Positions 8,223-17,506 are shown, numbered from the stretch's first letter. The stretch: 24,194 nt of DNA from an uncultured Brachyspira sp. (GCF_949287625.1 NZ_CASEGO010000041.1:1-24194); one strand, 5' to 3'. The notes: generated from the sequence alone by a model not told the origin. Translations and numbers: made by a program.

Positions 8223-9857
8223 TTATTTTATATCTTTTCTATACAAACTAAACAATTCATTTGTATAAATTAATACAGAATTACTATCAAATAAAAATTG
8301 CTCGCTATTATCATCAAAATTCGGCTTATTTGGCGTACTATACCAATAATACAATGATAAATTATGATGCGGTATTATTTTTATATTACTATCATCTTTG
8401 GCATATAATGATGAATTTGTATTTTCTGTTATTAAATATTCTATATTATAATTTTGATTAGTATAAGTATTTTCTTTTTTAGTTAAAAATAAATTCATAG
8501 CATAGTTAAAAATATTTCTTGAATATAGAGTAAAAGGCTCTCCATCAGCATCTTTAGCCATGTTTTTTACAATATCATAAGTAAGCCTTTGTTTTTTTCC
8601 TATCAAAGAAAAATAGTCATTTTGTTTATAATAATGCCAAGGAACAGCCAATATATGTATAAACATAAATATTATTAACAAATTAAATAATTTAGTTTTT
8701 TGATAATATAAATAATTTGTAAATAACAAAATAGTAAAGAAAGATAATGCAAACATAGAAAAATGATAAACATATCCGCCTCCTTTACCTTTTAAAATCA
8801 TAGGACAAAGTATAGCAACAGGTATATACAAAAAATAAAAGAATAATACTTCTTTTAATACAGTATCATTTTTAAATCTTTGCCCTTTAAATAAATCCTT
8901 CTTACATAAAAACATAATAGAATATACAAAAGAAGCAATTACTATAACATGAGAAATTATTATTGTAATTATTACTATAGGACTAAATATACCCCAATAA
9001 GTTAATGCCGTTTTCACATCAAATTTATTTAATGTAAAAGTAGGAAATATTATCTGTGCATATATTTGAGGGAAGCGTTTATAAAATGGTACAGTATAGC
9101 CTTTTGATAAATTAATCATCTTCAAAGAATTATTAAATCCATTTTGAATCTCAACTATTAAATACGGTAAATACAATAAAAATGATATGAATACTCCTAA
9201 AGCTAAATATTTAAAATATTTTTTAGAATAATCCCTTTTAATGATTAAATAAACCAAAAGTGTAGGAACTATACCATAATATACAGCAAAATGAAATTGT
9301 CCCATAATAGCTAAAACAGGAAACAAAAGTGCTGCAAAAACTTTTGAATATTTTTCATCTCTCAAATACTCTGTAAAAAACATACAAAACAAAAATGAAA
9401 ACATTGCTACGGGATTAGGATTAGTAAAAGAAGTAGCAGCCTCAAATAGAATGCAGTTAACTGCAATAAATGATGTCATAACAGCAGCAGAAACTATTCC
9501 AAATCTAAAATAAATCCAAATTAAAAATATAAATAAAATTAATAAATACAAACTAACATCAATAATTCTAGCAGTATAATAATTTTCTCCTCCTAAATTA
9601 AATAATAATAAAAATCTTGAATAAAATCCGGCTCCAGGAACTCTGGCTATATCATCAACTAAAAGTCCGCTTGTAACTAGTCTTGCTCCAGTATGCGGAA
9701 TTTGTTTATTATCATGAGCTGTTTTCATCTCATAAAAATGCTGTTCATTATCATTAGATAAAAAAGAATTTCTCTGAAAATAAAAATTTGATATTACACT
9801 TATAATAATAGATAATACAATTAATGATAATAAAATAATTTTAATTTTCTTTTCCAT
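8223..9857 (-). CDS. Polytopic membrane protein, GT-C glycosyltransferase-like (paralogue 3)
   Basis: 544 residues with an N-terminal membrane anchor, about ten further hydrophobic helices and a ~100-residue polar C-terminal domain. It is the most divergent of three tandem paralogues. It keeps the first-loop pattern DNEQHFYEMK (36-45) and HTGARL (55-60), GVFISFLLYLPYLIVEIQNGF in the middle, and a YHFSMFALS segment. An acidic residue in the first external loop plus this topology is what one sees in GT-C enzymes (PMT/ArnT/Rgt-like), which move sugars from lipid-linked donors. That assignment is inference, and the substrate is unknown. AAAAGGA precedes the ATG. It is the last gene of the operon, 15 bases after the preceding gene. 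O-antigen polymerase-like or other polytopic functions are possible. Confidence 0.7.
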   Translation of the reverse strand: MEKKIKIILLSLIVLSIIISVISNFYFQRNSFLSNDNEQHFYEMKTAHDNKQIPHTGARLVTSGLLVDDIARVPGAGFYSRFLLLFNLGGENYYTARIIDVSLYLLILFIFLIWIYFRFGIVSAAVMTSFIAVNCILFEAATSFTNPNPVAMFSFLFCMFFTEYLRDEKYSKVFAALLFPVLAIMGQFHFAVYYGIVPTLLVYLIIKRDYSKKYFKYLALGVFISFLLYLPYLIVEIQNGFNNSLKMINLSKGYTVPFYKRFPQIYAQIIFPTFTLNKFDVKTALTYWGIFSPIVIITIIISHVIVIASFVYSIMFLCKKDLFKGQRFKNDTVLKEVLFFYFLYIPVAILCPMILKGKGGGYVYHFSMFALSFFTILLFTNYLYYQKTKLFNLLIIFMFIHILAVPWHYYKQNDYFSLIGKKQRLTYDIVKNMAKDADGEPFTLYSRNIFNYAMNLFLTKKENTYTNQNYNIEYLITENTNSSLYAKDDSNIKIIPHHNLSLYYWYSTPNKPNFDDNSEQFLFDSNSVLIYTNELFSLYRKDIK

Positions 9858-9872
9858 TTAGTAATATCCTTT

Positions 9873-11447
9873 TTATTTATTATAAAATTTGTATATAGTA
9901 AAACCTTTTGTATTAGTAACAATATCAGCATTATTATCAATAATATATTTCATATCATTTGCATTTCTATTTGAATCCCAATTTTTCTCAACAATATTAT
10001 CTTTAATTATATATGTTACTTTTGCATCGTCTGAATATTTAAGTCTGTTATTAGGAAAATAAGTATCAAAAATATCTTTATGCTGTCCTCTAAGTATGCC
10101 TGAAAAAGAATCATAAATTTTTATATTTTCACCATTTGAATCATTTTCAATAATATCAAGCAAAGCAGCAAAACTTTTATAATTTCTAGGTTCTTCAAAT
10201 AATTTCCAATATCTAATCAATTCTCCAGACATAGCAAATAAATTTAATAACAATAAAATAGCTGTTATATTAAAATATTTTCTGCTATTTTTTAATCTAT
10301 TTTCATTTTGTACAAAAAATAATAAAATAGGTGTAAATGAAATAGAATAAGCAGAATATAAATAATGAAATGTTCCTGATTTTGATCTAAATACTATAAA
10401 ACTAATAATTGTAACTGGAATAAATAAAAACAATATAAAAATTAATTCTTTTAATATTTCTTCTTTATCATTAGAAATATTTTTTCTTTTTAATAAAAAA
10501 ACAAAAGATCGTATAAAAGCAAAAGCTGAAAAAATAATGCTTACAGCTAAAAAAATTAATCCATAAAAATATACAGGTTTAGTAAACCAATAATAAATAA
10601 TAGATCCTATTCTAGTACCGAATAAAGCAGATAATTCATTTGTAGGAAATAATATTAAAGCATAAACTTGAGGAAAAGGTATAGATGAAAGTTCCCCCCT
10701 CATATTCATAGCATATTGAACATTTAAAAAACCTGTTTTTATTTCATGTAAAAGGTATGGTAAGTACAATAGAAAAGATATAAAAACTCCTAAAGCCCAG
10801 AATAATATATATTTTTTAGTTCTTTTAAATCTAATTATTAAATAAACTATCAGTGTAGGAATCATAGAAAAAAAAACAACCATATGCCCCTGAGCCATTA
10901 ATGCAAGTATTGGAAATATCATAACAGAGGATATTTTTATGATTCTTTCATTATTATTTTTATTTAAATATTCATATAAGAAAATAAATAACGGCAAGCT
11001 AAACATTAAAGTAACATTAGGATTCCAAAAATCAGTCATAGCCATTATTAAATATCCATTAATCATTATAATAGGACTCATAAGAGAAGCTATAAAAAGT
11101 CCGAACCTTTTATAAATCCAAAACATAAATATAAATAATATTATCAAATTAAAAATTAGATTAATAATTTTGGCATTAAATAAATTTTCATTACCAATAC
11201 TATAGAATAAAGTATATAGTATATAGTAAAATCCTCCTGGAACTTTTGGACTGGTTTCAGCATCTGTACTTACAAATCTAGCCCCCATTGTTGGAAACTC
11301 TTTATTTCCATAATATTTTTTCATATCATAAAAATGAGATTCCTGATCCTTACCTATATATCTTTTATCTATAGCATAAAATGAAATTGAAACACAAAAA
11401 ACTAATGATAAAATTATTAGCAAAAATAAAAAATTTCTTAATTGCAT
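9873..11447 (-). CDS. Polytopic membrane protein, GT-C glycosyltransferase-like (paralogue 2)
   Basis: 524 residues, clearly homologous over its full length to both neighbours. Shared landmarks are KDQESHFYDMKKYY in the first loop (33-46), PTMGARF (52-58), KVPGGFYYILYTLFY with GNEN, GVFISFLLYLPYLLHEIKTGF, FPQVYALILFPTNE and RSKSGTFHYLYSAYSIS. There are about eleven membrane helices and a polar C-terminal tail of ~100 residues, probably outside the membrane. Role is inferred as transfer of sugars to a cell-envelope glycan. AGGA lies before the ATG, and there are 14 bases to the stop of the upstream gene. No decay is visible. Confidence 0.7.
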   Translation of the reverse strand: MQLRNFLFLLIILSLVFCVSISFYAIDKRYIGKDQESHFYDMKKYYGNKEFPTMGARFVSTDAETSPKVPGGFYYILYTLFYSIGNENLFNAKIINLIFNLIILFIFMFWIYKRFGLFIASLMSPIIMINGYLIMAMTDFWNPNVTLMFSLPLFIFLYEYLNKNNNERIIKISSVMIFPILALMAQGHMVVFFSMIPTLIVYLIIRFKRTKKYILFWALGVFISFLLYLPYLLHEIKTGFLNVQYAMNMRGELSSIPFPQVYALILFPTNELSALFGTRIGSIIYYWFTKPVYFYGLIFLAVSIIFSAFAFIRSFVFLLKRKNISNDKEEILKELIFILFLFIPVTIISFIVFRSKSGTFHYLYSAYSISFTPILLFFVQNENRLKNSRKYFNITAILLLLNLFAMSGELIRYWKLFEEPRNYKSFAALLDIIENDSNGENIKIYDSFSGILRGQHKDIFDTYFPNNRLKYSDDAKVTYIIKDNIVEKNWDSNRNANDMKYIIDNNADIVTNTKGFTIYKFYNK

Positions 11448-11461
11448 TATTATATCCTAAA

Positions 11462-13081
11462 TTATATTCCATCAAAAGGTTTATCACTATTATATTTATA
11501 TACTAATAAAGCACTATTACTATATAACAGTTTAGAATTATTATTAAAATATAGCATATAATTAGATATTACATCATTATTTTTTGATAAACCTACAACT
11601 CTATCAAATACAAAATATATATTAGTTGAATTATCATTTTGTTTCCATACATTATTGGTAAAAAAAGTAACAGCTATATCCCTATACATATTATTATGAG
11701 CATAAATACTTATTACATTGGCATCTGAATTTATAGAATCTTCATAAATAGTTTTTATAACATTTTCCATAGCATATATATTTCTAGGTTCTTCATAATA
11801 TTTTATATATACAGTATTTTGAAAATAAAGTACAATTAAATTAATAAAAAGTAAAAAATTAATTATATAAAAAATATTTTTATTTGATTTTAATTTAGCC
11901 TCATATTGAACAAAAAATAATATTATAGGCAAATATGATATAGCAAACATAGAATATAAATAATGTATAGCACCTGATTTGGAACGTGATAAAATATTAA
12001 TGATTATTGTAATGGGTATAAATAGTAAAAATATAAAAAACATATCAATAATAATTTTTTCATTATTTGATCCAGCTTTGTAATTCTTATTAAAGAAAAA
12101 ATATAATATTCTAACAAAACAAAAAATAGAAAAAATTAAACTCAAAAATAGAAAAGATACCCCTAATATTGTAAAAGGATATTTACTCCAATAACTAATA
12201 ATTGCATTTATACCGCTGCCATAAGACATAGATATTTCATTAGTAGGATATAATAATAATGCATATATTTGCGGAAATGGAAAAGAAGAAAATGAATCTC
12301 TGACAGACATTGCCATTTTTAAATTTATAAAATTATTTTGTATTTCTGATATCAAATATGGTAAATATAATAAAAAGGATATCAATACTCCTATTAACCA
12401 ATAAAATATATATTTTAATGTTCTTTTATATTTTATTATAAGATAAACTATTATAGTAGGTATCATAGAAAAAAAAGTAAAAAAATGCCCTTGAGCCATA
12501 ATAGCAAGAATTGGAAAAATAAAAACAGCCGAAAATTTAACTATATTTTTTCTTTTACTTTCTTCTTCCGTATTATCAATATATTCAAATAATAATATAA
12601 ATAATATAAAACTAAATATTAATGTTATGTGCTGATTTAAAAAATCAGTAATTACCAATACAATATATACATTACATAAAATTAAAGATGCGATAAATGA
12701 AGTGATCATAAGTCCGAAACGTCTATAAAACCAAAATAAAAATAAACATATTATTATTAAATTAAATATTAAATTAATAATCCTAGATATAAAATAATTT
12801 TCACCAGATAATTTATAAAATAAAGTATAAAATATATAATATGCCCCGCCAGGTACTCTTGGGATATTATCTGCATTATTAACTATTTCACTTGGTAAAA
12901 ATCTAGCACCTGTAGCAGGTAATTTTCCGCTTTCATACCATTTCTTCATATCATAAAAATGCTGTGCTTGATCTGTTCTTAAAAATCTTCTAGGCATAAT
13001 ATAGCAATCTATAAATGCATTAGTAATTAAAGCTGATATTAATAAAACGATTGGAATTATGACATATTTCTTATCACTCAT
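11462..13081 (-). CDS. Polytopic membrane protein, GT-C glycosyltransferase-like (paralogue 1)
   Basis: 539 residues, first of the tandem trio and 18 bases after oppF. The first external loop carries TDQAQHFYDMKKWYESGKLPATGARF (36-61), followed by VPGGAYYIFYTLFYKLSGENYF. LIGVLISFLLYLPYLISEIQNNF, FPQIYALLLYPTNE and RSKSGAIHYLYSMFAIS match paralogue 2 closely, so 1 and 2 are the nearer pair. The aspartate at 37 is the best candidate for a GT-C catalytic base; this is inference from position, not proof. The ribosome-binding site is weak (TTTAGAG), so translation may be coupled to oppF. Confidence 0.7.
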   Translation of the reverse strand: MSDKKYVIIPIVLLISALITNAFIDCYIMPRRFLRTDQAQHFYDMKKWYESGKLPATGARFLPSEIVNNADNIPRVPGGAYYIFYTLFYKLSGENYFISRIINLIFNLIIICLFLFWFYRRFGLMITSFIASLILCNVYIVLVITDFLNQHITLIFSFILFILLFEYIDNTEEESKRKNIVKFSAVFIFPILAIMAQGHFFTFFSMIPTIIVYLIIKYKRTLKYIFYWLIGVLISFLLYLPYLISEIQNNFINLKMAMSVRDSFSSFPFPQIYALLLYPTNEISMSYGSGINAIISYWSKYPFTILGVSFLFLSLIFSIFCFVRILYFFFNKNYKAGSNNEKIIIDMFFIFLLFIPITIIINILSRSKSGAIHYLYSMFAISYLPIILFFVQYEAKLKSNKNIFYIINFLLFINLIVLYFQNTVYIKYYEEPRNIYAMENVIKTIYEDSINSDANVISIYAHNNMYRDIAVTFFTNNVWKQNDNSTNIYFVFDRVVGLSKNNDVISNYMLYFNNNSKLLYSNSALLVYKYNSDKPFDGI

Positions 13082-13099
13082 AAATAAACTCTAAATAAA

Positions 13100-14062
13100 T
13101 TATACTAAATGACAGGCACAATAATGCCCGCTTTCTACTTCTCTAAACTCTGGTACTTTCTCAGCACAAACAGCCTCAGCCTTAGGACATCTTGTTCTAA
13201 ACTTGCAGCCTGAAGGAGGATTGATTGGAGAAGGTATTTCACCGGAAAGTATTATACGTTTTTTTGTCTTTGCTATAGAAGGCTCTGATATAGGTATTGC
13301 AGAAATTAAAGACTGAGTATAAGGGTGTAAAGATTTTGTGTATAATGATTCACTGTCTGTAAGCTCTACAATATTGCCTAAATACATAACACCTATTCTT
13401 TTTGATATCTGACGCACCACTGCCAAATCATGAGCTATAAAAAGATAAGTAAGCCCCATATCCTGCTGCATATCATAAAGCATATTTATAATCTGTGCCT
13501 GTATTGATACATCTAATGCTGATACAGGCTCATCGCATACTATAAACTCTGGATTAACCGCTAAAGCTCTGGCTATACCTATACGCTGTCTCTGCCCGCC
13601 TGAAAACTCATGAGGATATCTCTGTGCCTGCTCTGCATTAAGCCCTACAAGTTTAAGAAGATTAATAATTTTTTCTCTTCTTTCATTTTTTGTAGAATAG
13701 AGTTTATGTACATCAAGAGCCTCCCCTATTATATCTTCAACTGTCATACGGGGATTAAGAGAGGCATAAGGGTCTTGGAAAATTATCTGCATCTTTTTAG
13801 CATAATTGCGGTAGTTGTCATTATTAACTTCTTCTCCGTCAAAAAATATCTTTCCGCTTGTAGGTTTATATAGATGAAGTAAAGTTCTTCCCAAAGTAGT
13901 TTTTCCGCTTCCAGACTCACCAACAAGCCCGAAAGTTTCACCTTTATTTATTGTAAAAGATACTCCGTCAACAGCCTTTACTGTTTGTATGCTTCTTCCA
14001 AAGAATCCGCCTTTTATCTTAAAATGTTGTTTCAAATCTTGTATTTCTATTAAAGGTTTCAT
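13100..14062 (-). CDS. oppF: Oligopeptide/dipeptide ABC transporter ATP-binding protein
   Basis: The second of two ATPase subunits that power uptake of peptides or related solutes through OppBC. In its 320 residues: Walker A GESGSGKT at 48-55, Q-loop FQDP, signature FSGGQRQR at 153-160, Walker B FIVCDEPVSALD at 173-184 and the switch histidine at 211. The C-terminal extension has GCKFRTRCPKAEAVC, the cysteine-rich oligo_HPY motif of Opp/Dpp ATPases. LLHLYKPTSG after Walker A and the order of genes favour OppF over OppD. It lies 35 bases after oppD. The substrate class (peptide, dipeptide, nickel or sugar) cannot be fixed from the ATPase. Confidence 0.93.
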   Translation of the reverse strand: MKPLIEIQDLKQHFKIKGGFFGRSIQTVKAVDGVSFTINKGETFGLVGESGSGKTTLGRTLLHLYKPTSGKIFFDGEEVNNDNYRNYAKKMQIIFQDPYASLNPRMTVEDIIGEALDVHKLYSTKNERREKIINLLKLVGLNAEQAQRYPHEFSGGQRQRIGIARALAVNPEFIVCDEPVSALDVSIQAQIINMLYDMQQDMGLTYLFIAHDLAVVRQISKRIGVMYLGNIVELTDSESLYTKSLHPYTQSLISAIPISEPSIAKTKKRIILSGEIPSPINPPSGCKFRTRCPKAEAVCAEKVPEFREVESGHYCACHLV

Positions 14063-14097
14063 AAGAACTCTCTTTTATTTACTATATTAATTAAAAA

Positions 14098-15075
14098 TTA
14101 TTTAGGCATTTGATGAAGCCAGCAGGCTGAAAAATGACCTTTCTCAAACTCTGTTATAGGAGGCTTATTATCAATACATACTTTCATACATTCTTCACAT
14201 CTGGTACTGAAAGGACAGCCAGCCTTCATATTTAAAAGGTCAATAGGTGTTCCTTCTATAGGAATAAGCCTATCCTGCTTTATATCAATACGCGGAAGTG
14301 ACTTCAAAAGCCCCAATGTATAAGGGTGTTTAGGACGCTCAAATATATCAAAAACAGTTCCTCTCTCTACTATACCGCCTCCGTACATTACTATAATATC
14401 ATCTGCCATATCAGCCACAATACCAAAGTCATGCGTAATAAGTATAACAGCCATTTGTATTTTTTTCTGTATATCCTTTATAAGCTCCAGTATCTGTGCC
14501 TGTATAGTAACATCAAGTGCAGTTGTAGGCTCATCGGCTATAAGTATTTTAGGGTCTCCTGCCAAAGCCATAGCTATCATTATACGCTGACGCATACCGC
14601 CTGAAAGCTCATGAGGATATTGTTTTATTCTTCTTCTAGGCTCATTGATACCAACCAATGTAAGAAGTTCAACTATTCTCTCTATTGCATCAGTTTTGCT
14701 TATTTTCTGATGCGTAGTTAATGCTTCCATTAATTGATTACCTATAGTATATACTGGATTAAGACAAGTCATAGGGTCTTGAAATATCATAGATATTAAG
14801 TCGCCTCTAATTTTTTTCTTTTCATGTTCTGAAAGTTTGATTAAATCAGTACCCTCAAAAAGTATCTCTCCGTTAATAATTTTACCTGGCTCTTCTATAA
14901 GCCCCATAATCGAATAAGCTGAAACACTCTTGCCGCTTCCAGACTCCCCTACTATACCCAAAACTTTAGATTTATCCAAATTATAAGAAATATTATTAAC
15001 AGCTTTAACCTCTCCAAGAGGCGTAAAGAAAGATACGCTTAAATTTTTAACTTCTAATAAATGATTATTCTCCAT
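14098..15075 (-). CDS. oppD: Oligopeptide/dipeptide ABC transporter ATP-binding protein
   Basis: Partner ATPase of OppF, 325 residues. Walker A GESGSGKS is at 43-50, Q-loop IFQDP at 97-101, signature LSGGMRQR at 157-164, Walker B ILIADEPTTALD at 177-188, and the switch histidine lies in ITHD at about 215. The C-terminal oligo_HPY segment GCPFSTRCEECMKVC holds four cysteines, known in relatives to bind an iron-sulfur cluster. GGCGG precedes the ATG, 24 bases after oppC. All catalytic motifs are intact. Confidence 0.93.
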   Translation of the reverse strand: MENNHLLEVKNLSVSFFTPLGEVKAVNNISYNLDKSKVLGIVGESGSGKSVSAYSIMGLIEEPGKIINGEILFEGTDLIKLSEHEKKKIRGDLISMIFQDPMTCLNPVYTIGNQLMEALTTHQKISKTDAIERIVELLTLVGINEPRRRIKQYPHELSGGMRQRIMIAMALAGDPKILIADEPTTALDVTIQAQILELIKDIQKKIQMAVILITHDFGIVADMADDIIVMYGGGIVERGTVFDIFERPKHPYTLGLLKSLPRIDIKQDRLIPIEGTPIDLLNMKAGCPFSTRCEECMKVCIDNKPPITEFEKGHFSACWLHQMPK

Positions 15076-15099
15076 TGTATACCGCCTTTATAAACTTCC

Positions 15100-16083
15100 T
15101 TATCTGTTTTTCATTCTAGGGTCTAATGCATCCCTTAATCCATCACCTACCAAATTAAAGCAAAGTATTATAATACTTATTAAAGCAGCAGGAAAAAGAA
15201 GCTGATAAGGATAAGAATAAACACCGCTTACAGCATTAGAAGTAAGAGATCCTAGCGAAACCATAGGGGCACTAACGCCCAAACCTAAGAAACTTAAAAA
15301 AGCCTCAACGAATATAGCATTAGGTATTTGAACCATAGCAGATACTATTATAGCTCCCATAGCATTTGGTATTAAATGCTTAAAAATTATTCTGCTATGA
15401 GGAGTACCCAAAGCTCTGGCTGCAGTTACAAACTCCTGTCCCTTTAATGCCAAAATCTGACCTCTTGTCATTCTTGCCATATTAGTCCAATAAAGCAGAG
15501 ATATAACTATAAATATACTAAAAAGTCCTGGTCCTAAAAGCCCTATTCCTCTTAATGATTCATTTTGCAAAAACAATTTATCCATAGGAGCTTTAAGTAC
15601 TACTGATAATAATACAACTACCAAAAGTGTAGGAACAGCACTTATTATATCTACTATACGCATCATAATACTGTCAGTAAGACCTCCAAAATAACCTGAT
15701 ATAGAACCATAAACTATACCTATTATTACAACTAAAGTGGCTGATACTATACCTATTAAAAGAGAAATTCTAGCTCCTATCATACATCTTACAAGTAAAT
15801 CTCTTCCCAAAGTATCAGTACCGAATGGATGTTCAAAAGTAGGAAGACTATTTTCTACTCCTCTGTTTATCTGAGCATATCCGTATTCTGAAACCATAGG
15901 TATAATAATAGAAAGAACTGCTATAATACCAATAACTATGATAGATACTAAAGCAACTCTGTTTTTCTTAAATCTTCTGTATGCATCCTGCCAATATGTT
16001 ACACTCTCTCTTTTTACTTCAGCTGAAGCCTTTTCTTCATCAGTGGCTTTAACAAATAATGATTTATCCAAACTTTCTTCCAT
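15100..16083 (-). CDS. oppC: Oligopeptide/dipeptide ABC transporter permease
   Basis: An inner-membrane permease of 327 residues. An N-terminal cytosolic stretch (about 1-42) leads into a first helix (VALVSIIVIGIIAVLSIIIP). An external loop with FGTDTLGRDLLVR, typical of OppC/DppC, precedes five further helices. The EAA loop that docks on the ATPases is ALGTPHSRIIFKHLIPNAMGAIIV. The end GDGLRDALDPRMKNR is also typical. AAGGGG precedes the ATG, 16 bases after oppB. Confidence 0.93.
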   Translation of the reverse strand: MEESLDKSLFVKATDEEKASAEVKRESVTYWQDAYRRFKKNRVALVSIIVIGIIAVLSIIIPMVSEYGYAQINRGVENSLPTFEHPFGTDTLGRDLLVRCMIGARISLLIGIVSATLVVIIGIVYGSISGYFGGLTDSIMMRIVDIISAVPTLLVVVLLSVVLKAPMDKLFLQNESLRGIGLLGPGLFSIFIVISLLYWTNMARMTRGQILALKGQEFVTAARALGTPHSRIIFKHLIPNAMGAIIVSAMVQIPNAIFVEAFLSFLGLGVSAPMVSLGSLTSNAVSGVYSYPYQLLFPAALISIIILCFNLVGDGLRDALDPRMKNR

Positions 16084-16099
16084 TGTAATCCCCTTATAT

Positions 16100-17020
16100 T
16101 TAATCCTGTATTTTTATTCTAGGGTCTATAATACCATATGATAAGTCTACCAAGAAATTCATAGCTATTAAAAAAGCTCCGTAAAATATTGTAACACCTA
16201 ATATTGTAGGATAATCTCTTTGAGTTATGCTTTCAACAAAATATCTTCCAAGTCCAGGTATATTAAATATTTTCTCCACTACGAATGAACCAGTCAAAAT
16301 TGCAGCAGCTAGAGGTCCTATATAAGTAACTATTGGTATAATAGCATTTCTTAAAGCATGCTTAAATATTATTATGCTTCTTGATATACCTTTAGCCCTT
16401 GCTGTTTTTATATAGTCCTGATGTATAACATCAAGCATAGAACTTCTCATAAGTCTAGCCATAAAACTAAGAGAGCTAAAAGACAAAGCAAATCCCGGCA
16501 TTATATACTGAGCAAAAGAATCAAATCCGTATGCTGGAAGAAGTTTAAGCTTTACAGAAAATACGATAATAGAAACCGTAGCAACTACAAAACTAGGCAC
16601 TGCTATACCCAAGGTAGCTGCAACCATTACAGCTCTGTCTACAAATTTACCATGCCTCAATGCCGCAACTATTCCAAACAAAACCCCTATAGTAGTAGAA
16701 ATAAACATGCTGAATATTCCAAGCCTAAATGACACTGGAAAAGCTCTTATAATAGTTCCAGAAACAGACTGTCCTATCTTTGTAAGTGAAGTACCTAAAT
16801 CACCTCTTAAAGCATTTTTGAGATAATTACCATACTGTACTATTTTAGGTTTATCTAGTCCGTATTTTTTATTTAAGTTTTCAAGAGCAACCTTGCTTAG
16901 AGGTTTTTCTCCTACAAAAGGTCCGCCCGGTACTGTGTGCATCAAAAAGAATGTTATAGTTACTATAACAAAAAGGGTCAAAAGCGAAACTAATAATCTT
17001 CTAACAACATAAGAAAACAT
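16100..17020 (-). CDS. oppB: Oligopeptide/dipeptide ABC transporter permease
   Basis: First gene of the operon and the other half of the membrane channel. It has 306 residues, with an N-terminal helix starting FSYVVRRLLVSLLTLFVIVTITFFL, then PGGPF and a GLDKP motif as in OppB/DppB. Six membrane helices follow. The EAA loop is TARAKGISRSIIIFKHALRNAIIPIV, and the end is SYGIIDPRIKIQD. A good AAGAAGG ribosome-binding site precedes the ATG. The substrate-binding protein that should feed this channel is not encoded next to it. Confidence 0.93.
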   Translation of the reverse strand: MFSYVVRRLLVSLLTLFVIVTITFFLMHTVPGGPFVGEKPLSKVALENLNKKYGLDKPKIVQYGNYLKNALRGDLGTSLTKIGQSVSGTIIRAFPVSFRLGIFSMFISTTIGVLFGIVAALRHGKFVDRAVMVAATLGIAVPSFVVATVSIIVFSVKLKLLPAYGFDSFAQYIMPGFALSFSSLSFMARLMRSSMLDVIHQDYIKTARAKGISRSIIIFKHALRNAIIPIVTYIGPLAAAILTGSFVVEKIFNIPGLGRYFVESITQRDYPTILGVTIFYGAFLIAMNFLVDLSYGIIDPRIKIQD

Positions 17021-17066
17021 AAAAATACCTTCTTAAATTAGGATAATGCAAATAACTAAATTATTA

Positions 17067-17112
17067 TTGACAGTATATTATCTGTTAAAATTAAAGTTTT
17101 GTCAAACTTTAA
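17067..17112 (-). promoter_or_regulatory. Promoter of the opp operon with two palindromic operator candidates
   Basis: Read on the minus strand, TTGACA (plus 17100-17105), a 17-base spacer and GATAAT (plus 17077-17082) form a good promoter about 60 bases before oppB. A perfect palindrome with 9-bp arms, TTAAAGTTT (17091-17099) and AAACTTTAA (17104-17112), covers the -35 box. A second, imperfect one, TTGACAG (17067-17073) and CTGTTAA (17082-17088), encloses the -10 box. The promoter is a strong match. Regulator binding is inferred from the placement of the palindromes. Confidence 0.7.
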
Positions 17113-17158
17113 ACTAAGTCAATTTTCAAACAAATTTATATAATAGCATTTTTTTAAT

Positions 17159-17476
17159 CCCCACCCATTTATACTTTTTTGTCTATTTTTAAAAATTTAA
17201 TCTTTTCATTAGTTTATTGTCTAATCTAAAAAAAGGACACCCACCCAAGCGTTTATTAAATTTAGGATATTATTTAACGCACGTTTAAGCAATTTTTTTT
17301 ATATTATAAAAATTAGAATTACAAATCAATCTATATTTAATAATTTCGCTTAACGTGCGTTGTGAGTATTATAAATTTAAATAAATCTAGGGCGGGCGTT
17401 ATTAGCAAAAGTTAAAGCTAAAAGGCTAAATAAGATAAAAATAACAGATTAAATGTATAAATATAAAAGGGCGGGG
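17159..17476. repeat. Nested imperfect inverted repeat with GC blocks
   Basis: Three pairs of complementary blocks are arranged symmetrically. CCCCACCC (17159-17166) faces GGGCGGGG (17469-17476). CCACCC then TTTATTAAATTTA (from 17241) faces TAAATTTAAATAAATCTAGGGCGGG (about 17371-17396). AACGCACGTTTAAGC (17276-17290) faces GCTTAACGTGCGTT (17348-17361). The whole resembles one large imperfect hairpin with an AT-rich centre. It contains no credible gene. It may be a non-coding dispersed element or a folded RNA. Confidence 0.6.
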
Positions 17477-17506
17477 TATGTAATTAATGTCTTTATTTAT
17501 TTTTAT

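Noticed and set aside
13610..14604. Open frames on the plus strand opposite oppD and oppF
   Set aside because: They are antisense to intact ATPase genes, have no ribosome-binding site and encode low-complexity sequence.
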